From Macrobrachium rosenbergii (lineage: Eukaryota; Arthropoda; Malacostraca; Decapoda; Palaemonidae): a DNA stretch of 64,000 nucleotides. Position numbers and translations under genes: made by a program. Below the pieces are notes generated by a model, which was not told the DNA's origin, made no database searches, and saw nothing but the letters and a program-made list of their open reading frames with translations. Positions 57,410-64,000 of this stretch are shown one piece after another; position 1 is the first letter of the stretch; each line of letters starts with the position of its first letter. The stretch covers positions 947,001 to 1,011,000 of the forward strand of contig NC_089768.1 in the NCBI RefSeq assembly GCF_040412425.1. The letters run 5' to 3'.

Positions 57410-57789
57410 CTACAATATTTCAAAATATAAGTCAAAGACCATCATATCATGATGAAGTAAAATCAGAACTGGAATTTTTATTTTCCACAGAACAAAGTCA
57501 TTTTTTCATGAACTATGACTTACAAGCCACCTTAACATATCAGAAAACCTTTAATAATTATAATCTACTTAAAACTTTAGTAAATCTTTTACAAATAACT
57601 AATATACATACATTGTCAGTCTACAATAATGACAGTACTACACCTATAGTAACCTGATATACTGATGTACAACTTCCTTTACCTTACTGGATATTCTTAT
57701 ATCAATATACTGTAATAAATCTTGCACCAATAAGATTCTACCTCATACGTTTCAATTCTAACATAAATGAGTAACTGGAGGAAGTAGAC

Positions 57790-57990
57790 TCTCTCTTAAA
57801 CAAGTCCTGTTAACTAGGATGGCTGCATCGAGTTACTTCTATATTGAGTCGTATCAATTTTTCTTATAATTCTTTCCTCTTTCATGTTAATGCTGGACAA
57901 TAATTGGCCAATGTTCAAATTTTGGTAAGGAGAAATACATTACCAGTGTATTTACAGCAGTCTTTATTCTCTAGAATAGACGAGACTCTT
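57790..57990. repeat. Inverted repeat, left arm
   Basis: Matches the reverse complement of about 60905-61075: GTGTATTTACAGC-GTCTTTATTCTCTAGA, TATATTGAGTC-T-TCAAT and ATGGCTGCA. About 200 bp, diverged. The pair bounds a segment with a LINE endonuclease remnant and several other repeats. Confidence 0.75.
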
Positions 57991-58149
57991 TCCAAAATCA
58001 AGCCATGGACTGTGCCATAGCCATTGTACCATGGTCTTTCATGGTCTTGGGTTTGAGCTCCCTTGCCTGAGGGTACAATCAGTCATTTATCCTTTTTTGT
58101 TCACCTTTCTGTGTTTTTTTAAAGTGTGTAGGATAGGCTGAACCCTGGA

Positions 58150-59300
58150 TCTGTAACTCATTACAGTAAGAAAAACCGCAAAGTACTTTACTCAAATATT
58201 CAAGGCCTAAGGTCAGATTTTCTGGATCTCCAGAGTTGACCTGCAACTACAATTTGATGTTCTTATCTGAGACTCTTGTAAGTATTAACAAGTGCAAGGT
58301 TGAGTTTTGAATCCCGGGGTTTGATGGGCCTGATTTTATTTATCATCGCAACATCTCACATGCGCAAGGTATGACTGTATTCTGTATACACTAAGTCTAG
58401 ACAATCTATTCATAGTCAGAAAAATCTGGAGTGCAGTTACCATGAAATTCTTTATTTTAAAATTTTCAGGAAGTTCTACATTTATGTATTTGCTGTTTAC
58501 TGCAATCCAAATATCGACAATTCTATATATGGCTGTCTCTTGGGAAGGATTAGTATGGCTCAGTGTCAGGATTCAAAAGCTTCATTTGTTATTTGTGGAG
58601 ACTATAATGCAAAGCACAGTGAGTGGCTAAATTCAAATTCCACAGATCAACATGGCTGGTCTGGTCTTGAGTTCTGTGTATCCTCCAATTTTGTCCAGCT
58701 AACTGAAGAACCCATGCACATTTCTGGTAATAGATTAGACCTCATATTCAGAGATGTTCCAGCCACTGTCAAGTCCAAGGGCTGTGAATATATAGGCACT
58801 TCTAATCATGGTGCCATTGAGATGGACATATCTGTCAACCAGTATATTCCTAATCCCACCATTGGAAAAAAGGTCTGACTGAAATCTAGAGCCAACTGGG
58901 ATCACATTATTGAAGCTTGTCAGGCACTTAATATTTCACATGCTATATTAGATCCTGATCCAAAGAAGTAGTTAGACGAAATGCTGATGGCAATTTTAGT
59001 AAGTTATGTCCCCAGAAAGGTCATCACATTCAGGACAAATGATCAGCCAGGTTTGATGATAGGACATGTAACCACACCAAGTGCAACACAAGGAGATGAA
59101 ATTGTTCAAATGAAAATTATACTACTTTTGTTGAGTCTCACAGTGCCGCGAACAAAAGTTACCATATAGCCAAGAGACAAAAATCTATCTTTGGGTCAGG
59201 CTTGCCTTCCATTCCACCACTACTAAAAGATTGGTTACTGGCCCTAGGTATAAGTTGAACTGCTTCATCAAGTACTTCAATGAAATTATTTTACCAAGGG
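58150..59300 (+). pseudogene. LINE endonuclease domain remnant
   Basis: Plus-strand apurinic endonuclease-like domain of a Jockey/CR1-type LINE. The start IQGLR near 58200 is followed by stops; the frame 58540-58878 holds SFVICGDYNAKHSEWLNSNS (the GD-N-H catalytic box), GLEFCVSSNFVQLTEEPMHI, GNRLDLIFRDVP and GTSNHGAIEMDI (S-H box). After 58880 the linker to RT is degenerate. Dead, from upstream stops and loss of RT. Confidence 0.85.
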
Positions 59301-59583
59301 AAAAATTTATTAAAATACGCTAGATGCGTATAAATTAGGTACAATTTCCACGCGTTATGACAATGAAAAAGTTTGACAATCACACAGGAAAACAGACTTC
59401 ACATCCGTTTACTTACTGAACAGTAACTGCTAAACATAGGTCCATGAAGGAAAACATCATATAATCTGATACAAGTTTACTGATATCAATGCTAAATAGG
59501 GAACATTATTACAAAAAACTATTCAATTTAGTAATTAAGTACTATAATTAACCAATTGGTTTTACTTAACACCAAAGTTTTGA

Positions 59584-59933
59584 AGTTGAACACGACTGAA
59601 AGTCGGTTTAACTCTGTTATGACTTTACATAGCTATATGAACAGTTAGGTTTACTAACAGTCAAAAAGGAAGTAGCCTAGCATATCTATTAAGTAGCCCA
59701 GATGAACCCTATTATATCCCTAACTACTAAGATAGGTCATATACCAAAAATCTTTAAGAATAATATTGTTTAAAAGTTGAACACGAATGGTTAGAATTAC
59801 TATTAGCCTAAAAGAAAGTAGCCTAATGTATCTACTGAGTAGCCTAGATGGATCTTATTAAGATCCCTTACTACTAAGATAGGTCATATACCAAAGATCT
59901 TTAAGAACAACATTGCTTAAAAGTATTACTTTA
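59584..59933. repeat. Tandem repeat, about 190-bp unit
   Basis: Two units sharing AAGTTGAACACGA, AGTAGCCTA-YRTATCTA, CTACTAAGATAGGTCATATA and CTTTAAGAAYAAYATTG. Non-coding, AT-rich. Confidence 0.8.
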
Positions 59934-60189
59934 ATAAAATTAAACATTGTTTGTTGACTAGCAAAAACGGAGCCTAGCGTATCTCATAAACAAAACAAAC
60001 AATTCTCGTGGTTCTCACCCTGCGGGAGACACCGGCTCCCAAATTCAGCTAAATGTTGTCAGTTGAAAAACTTTTAAAAATAAAAATTTTCACTGGGACT
60101 TAACCCTATGTACTTAGCTTGCTTCATAGTATTTTTCTTCCATGATGACCAAGTACTATCTTGGAGCACTTGTACATGCACCAATTCTA

Positions 60190-60505
60190 GGTGCATCCTT
60201 ATATAAAAAAGACTGAAAGAATAATGGGAGTTGATCTGATGCAAGGTGCGTTATTGACAAATACTGTAATGAACAGTGCGCCGTTGCCACATCTACAGGT
60301 TGAGAATAGGAACAGAACCTAGGCAGTCATTGTAGACAGGAGAAAGAGCCCTCGTCTTGAGTCCTATACTCTATCAGTGTCAACGTGCACTATACTGGCC
60401 AGACTAATTAGAAGAGAATTCTTTGAAATTGGTTGGTCTATCTTATGGAGCCCCTCTAGGGACCATGAGAGTAACTCCTTTGAGGACGAACAGCGGATAT
60501 GCTAT
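60190..60505 (-). repeat. Truncated DIRS 5' terminal repeat (A/B family)
   Basis: The reverse complement matches A's left end 19395-19640: GGCTCCATAAGATAGACCAA, AGAATTCTCTT, CAGTATAGTGCACGTTG and GGGCTCTTTCTCCTGTC. It ends at GCTATCAAAAATT, the element extreme. It cannot be B's missing end by simple insertion, because the FIGNL1 exon at 57292-57409 lies between. Confidence 0.68.
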
Positions 60506-60509
60506 CAAA

Positions 60510-60900
60510 AATTGGGAATAAACCTATAGAGTTTAACAGCAGGTTTCTGTCAGACTTTTTCCAGGTATACTGTAGAAATTCCTTTCAGCTCTCCTCTTGT
60601 TGTCAAAGTTCCGACCAGCCCAACAGTCATTCTTAAGACAGGTGGGATGATTCTGGAGACAATGGGGTATGGGTGACTGTATATATAGGGGGCAAGCATT
60701 GTTGCTGCTCCTGCCTGCAACGTTGGCTCTGATCTATACCGCCATTCACACCCCCTTGTTTCCAGAATCGTCTCACCTGAATAGTCATCAGGCTGATCAA
60801 AACATCAACAACAAGAAGAAAACTGAAAGGAATTTCTGAAGTACGACTCCAGAAATCATCAGCTGAAAACCTGCTGTTAAACTTTATGGGTTTATTCCCT
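60510..60900. mobile_element. Fold-back MITE
   Basis: Inverted ends of about 85 bp: GGGAATAAACCTATAGAGTT, TAACAGCAGG and GAAATTCCTTTCAG at the left; their complements at the right (CTGAAAGGAATTTCTG, AACCTGCTGTTAAACTTTAT, GGGTTTATTCCC). A second, inner pair (GGTGGGATGATTCTGGA / CCAGAATCGTCTCACC) makes almost the whole unit palindromic. Non-coding. Confidence 0.85.
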
Positions 60901-60904
60901 GTAT

Positions 60905-61075
60905 TTCACTATCTTCTCTTGTCTAGAGAATAAAGACAGCTGTAAATACACTGCTAAAATATTTCTCTTTAACAAAATATGAACACTGACCAATCTTATC
61001 AGGGATGAGAAAAGAATTTACATAGAAAATTGAAAAGACTCAATATAAAACTAACTCAAATGTTGCAGCCATTCT
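60905..61075. repeat. Inverted repeat, right arm
   Basis: Partner of 57790-57990 in opposite orientation; see that entry. Confidence 0.75.
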
Positions 61076-61189
61076 ATTTAACATAAATGAGTAAACTAAT
61101 GTCAAATTTATCATTTCTATGTTACAATAAATTACACCTAGACTTACCACAATATCACAGTACTAAATTCATAGGCTAACCCTGTTTAA

Positions 61190-61974
61190 CCCTTAATGGA
61201 TGGGCATCATCATACGATGATCTATAGCAGGTTTTGAGTGATAGACGGGCTAACTCATATGAGTATTAATATTATGCGCCATACGATTTGGATGAATTTA
61301 GCGGAAAGATGTTCAGAGCATGACTTATGGCAACTGTAGTAGCTCAGCATAGGACAGAGGGGGATCCGTGTGCCTTGAGGCTTGATGGGGGAATGTACTG
61401 CCCCTCTCTATTCCATGACGTCTTTTTATTTATTTGCTCATAAATATACCCAGGGATTGCTGTTGGTTTTAGTGCTTATCTTTTATGATAGTATGTCAGT
61501 TACAATTGTGATTTTGCAAAGAAAAGTGCAAAGAAATATTAGATAAAACATGTATACCTCACAAAAAGTTACTGCATCTCCCCATCTCAGCAAATCTCGT
61601 GTATATTTTACAACAAACATACTCAGAATTTGTTACTGCTTTTAGTTCTTATCTGTTATGATATTGTGTGAGCTGTAATTATAATTCTACAAAATAAAAT
61701 AAAATAAATTATTAGAAAAAACATATATAACTTGGTAAAATTAGCATATTTTTAAGTGTCTTGTAAAAGAGGCCCCACACAGGGTTGCACATAGTCACTT
61801 TCAACTTCCCCCGTGGAAGGTAGGAAAAAATTGTTAGAATTCTTTTCTTACACCATGTGCATTTGCATTTCTTCTTCTTAAATGATGTGTTTTTTCTTAA
61901 ATTGGCCAACCTTAAAGTCTGCCCGGTCTGGGGGTGTGTTTATTATACAGTACATTTAGCCTGTCCCTTATGGG
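61190..61974. mobile_element. piggyBac-like MITE
   Basis: 785 bp between TTAA duplications (61186-61189 and 61975-61978). Ends CCCTTAATGGATGGGC and, in complement, CCCATAAGGGACAGGC. The interior carries a diverged duplication around GTTGGTTTTAGTGCTTATCT and CTGCTTTTAGTTCTTATCTG. No transposase. Confidence 0.7.
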
Positions 61975-61978
61975 TTAA

Positions 61979-62935
61979 ATGATCAAACTAAATATCCTAA
62001 TGCCAGAGCATCACAAATGAAACCAATTACTGTACTGTACAAATAAAAATGAGTCCAATAGAAACTTAGCTGTTGGGTATTGATAAAAATCTATGTGACC
62101 CATCTTCAAAATGGAAAAGCTTTTGGCTTTAACATGGCTAAAGGTGACCATTTTCTCTACAAATCACAATAGCTCAAATAACAGCCAGTGGGTTACCTCA
62201 AGGAACCAATCAACATACCTTAGGAATACTGTATACTAACTGACAATCTATAAATTACTTACAGAGATTTACCTGAATTACCGACTCACATAACTAATTA
62301 CTGTATCATTATTCTAAGTCCTGAAACACCTGACTCCAGGAAACTATTGTGAATATAAAGTCATCTCAGAATGAAAAAAGACATGTGTCATATTATCAAG
62401 GACTGGCTGACACAGAAACTAATTAGCCACAACAGGGAAAATTAGAAATGCAGAATAACATATGTTGCACAGTTACACTCAGTTGAAATGTGGCCCAGTC
62501 AAGGCGAAATCTGAGGTAGGATATGGGTAGGAAAGGAAGAAAATTATAACCGACAATATAAAATAAGAGATCAAGTAAAAGGAGACCAAATGCAAGAGCA
62601 CCTACGATCTGTAACTGAAGATTTACACGAAGTCTTAACATCCAGAGGGGGACTCAACATTGGGGTTAAAGAAGGTCTTTTCATTTTTTGCTAAGTGTGT
62701 AATATGTACAATGCAAACTCTGGATGAAAGAATAATGCTATCTAAGACATTGGTGTCCTTGATACATACTGTATACATTAATAATGCAGATCATTTAAGA
62801 CAGCTAAAATCCTACTGAGCTTACCTTCTCAAAAGAGATGTAAGCTTTTAAGAAATAAAAAAGGTAAATTTTAAAAACTGAATCATACGGGCATACAATA
62901 CGATGCTGCTGCTGCTGCTGCACTAGGATGAAAAT
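61979..62935. other. FIGNL1 intron 1 sequence
   Basis: No gene recognised; a short (CTG)5 run lies at about 62905-62920. Confidence 0.5.
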
Positions 62936-63000
62936 AAAGACAATAAATGATTAAATATTCATACCAAACAAAGACAATAAATGATTAAATATTCATACCA
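62936..63000. repeat. 34-bp tandem duplication over a FIGNL1 splice donor
   Basis: Copies at 62936-62966 and 62970-63000 are identical over 31 bp (AAAGACAATAAATGATTAAA then TATTCATACCA). The right copy contains the real GTATGAAT donor (62998-62991); the left copy repeats it 34 bp into the intron. Confidence 0.95.
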
Positions 63001-63107
63001 ATCATTGTTTTTCCAGTTCCTGGAGGCCCAAACAATAAGATGCCTTTTGGAGGTCCTCGTAATCCAGTAAAAATATCTGGTCGTAACATTGGCCAGACTA
63101 TGATTTC
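62999..63107 (-). CDS. FIGNL1: FIGNL1 exon with Walker A
   Basis: First FIGNL1 exon inside the window; the gene starts beyond the right edge. It is bounded by an AG acceptor (CAG at 63110-63108) and a GT donor (GTATGAAT at 62998-62991). The 36 complete codons read from [20 protein letters not shown] into the Walker A P-loop GPPGTGKT and end one base into a glycine codon. The stretch [13 protein letters not shown] ahead of the P-loop is characteristic of fidgetin-like 1 rather than spastin, katanin or VPS4. In known family members FIGNL1 is a hexameric AAA ATPase of the nucleus that removes RAD51/DMC1 from DNA and limits crossovers; this role is from family knowledge, not from the sequence. 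The exon is intact. A 34-bp tandem duplication lies directly downstream and repeats the donor site. Confidence 0.95.
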
Positions 63108-63439
63108 CTGTTGGGGTTGAAAAATTAATATACAAATTACAAAATGACTGCATGTTACAGGGAAAATGACAATCCTAAAACATTATCCAACAGAATGTTA
63201 AAAAATAACATACAAAAGGAGCCAATTCTATTGTCACCCATCTACACATTTCATCAGTGAATAACTTCACCATCCTCACCAAGATAACAAAGGTACATTT
63301 ACTACTGATTTTCACCAAAAACTATCTTTTGACCAGCCATTCACTAAAGTGTAGGTTTCCTGGAGGGGCCTGCTTACTTCTGGCTAACAATTAAACTGCA
63401 GTACTCTGAATAATGCTCATCCTTCCCTGCTCCACACCA

Positions 63440-64000
63440 TGCAAGTGCTATTGGGCTCCACCGCTCCCCTTGCCTTTAATACGTAGTCCACGAGGGAGTT
63501 GATTTTGCTTTTTGCTGGTAGGAACGTCTTGTCCGCTTTAGGGGTGCTGCTGCTTTTGTTGTCTTTTCTTCTGTTGTTGGAGGGATCCTATAGTAGTGAC
63601 TGGAAACTAATATGGCTCTTGATTCATACCAAACTTTCTTAGGCTTAGGAAGAGGAAATTCTCAAGGGTATTGTTCCCATATTCCCCTTTTCCAAGAAGA
63701 GCATATAGTATAATTTTGAAAGGGCTAGGGTAGAGATGGTCTCACCCTCCCCCTCCTCTAAAGGAGTTTTTTTTTCCCAAAAACCACACATCTCTTAAAG
63801 GGGGGCCATAGAGAAAGATGGGCGCATTTGCTACCTTTCTTCAACGTCCCAAAGAAGGATTCCTCCGAACGAAGGGTGATCCTCAACCCATCAAGTATGA
63901 ACAAAAACATTGTGAAAACTTTTATATGTACTGTACTTATTAATTTTATGGGAGCTTAGGAAAGAAGGAATCAGACTGGTGGCCTAACTGGATGATTGGC
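63440..64000. pseudogene. DIRS A/B-family fragment with an internal inversion
   Basis: 63440-63690 reads as the minus strand of the gag 3' region (it aligns directly with 53800-54060 of element B). From about 63690 onward the sequence aligns with the plus strand of element A at 23295-23530 (GCTAGGGTAGAGATGGTCTC, AAGAAGGA). So two adjacent parts of one family are head to head. Continues beyond the right edge. Confidence 0.65.

Overview
This is a eukaryotic nuclear window, most likely from a decapod crustacean. The grounds are DIRS-type tyrosine-recombinase retrotransposons of a kind described in Decapoda, a tRNA-derived SINE and LINE tails that look crustacean, long repeat-filled introns and canonical GT-AG splice sites. 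The taxon is inferred from repeat style, not from a marker gene.

The only host gene I can support is on the minus strand: the C-terminal part of fidgetin-like 1 (FIGNL1), an AAA ATPase. Six exons (63107-62999, 57409-57292, 41700-41586, 35948-35820, 18913-18722, 5446-5324) join in consistent phase to give 261 residues plus a stop. They cover Walker A, pore loop, Walker B, sensor 1, the arginine fingers and the C-terminal Vps4-like helix. The N-terminal half lies beyond the right edge. The exons total 786 bp; the five introns are about 5.6, 15.6, 5.6, 16.9 and 13.3 kb and consist largely of transposons.

Layout. 1-455: LINE reverse transcriptase fragment. 470-2645: DIRS gag-like 5' remnant. 2646-5323: 3' flank of FIGNL1. 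Intron 5 (5447-18721) holds a decayed Ty3/gypsy element (about 7.8-13.25 kb, minus), itself cut by two MITEs, one of which carries a DIRS remnant; then a 5S-rRNA-containing repeat block (13.27-14.01 kb), a DIRS terminal repeat, a DD37E-like mariner (15647-17022) and a LINE 3' end. Intron 4 (18914-35819) holds DIRS element A (about 19395-31262, plus), which contains a second DIRS element D (24585-29660, minus), which in turn contains a second 5S-bearing block; a piggyBac-like MITE lies at 33336-34732. Intron 3 holds a LINE remnant and an unresolved GC-rich stretch. Intron 2 (41701-57291) holds DIRS element B (about 42320-55560, minus), split by a MITE that is itself split by the nearly complete DIRS element C (42998-51106, minus). 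Intron 1 holds a LINE endonuclease remnant, fold-back elements and a second piggyBac-like MITE.

Element C is the best-preserved mobile element: gag, RT-RNase H and tyrosine recombinase, about 310 bp inverted terminal repeats, and an internal complementary region made of the two element ends joined, which is the DIRS hallmark. All autonomous elements seen carry frameshifts or stops and appear inactive. The most unusual signal is a repeat block of at least 740 bp, in two inverted copies, that carries clear 5S rRNA-derived sequence next to a decayed cysteine-rich reading frame.
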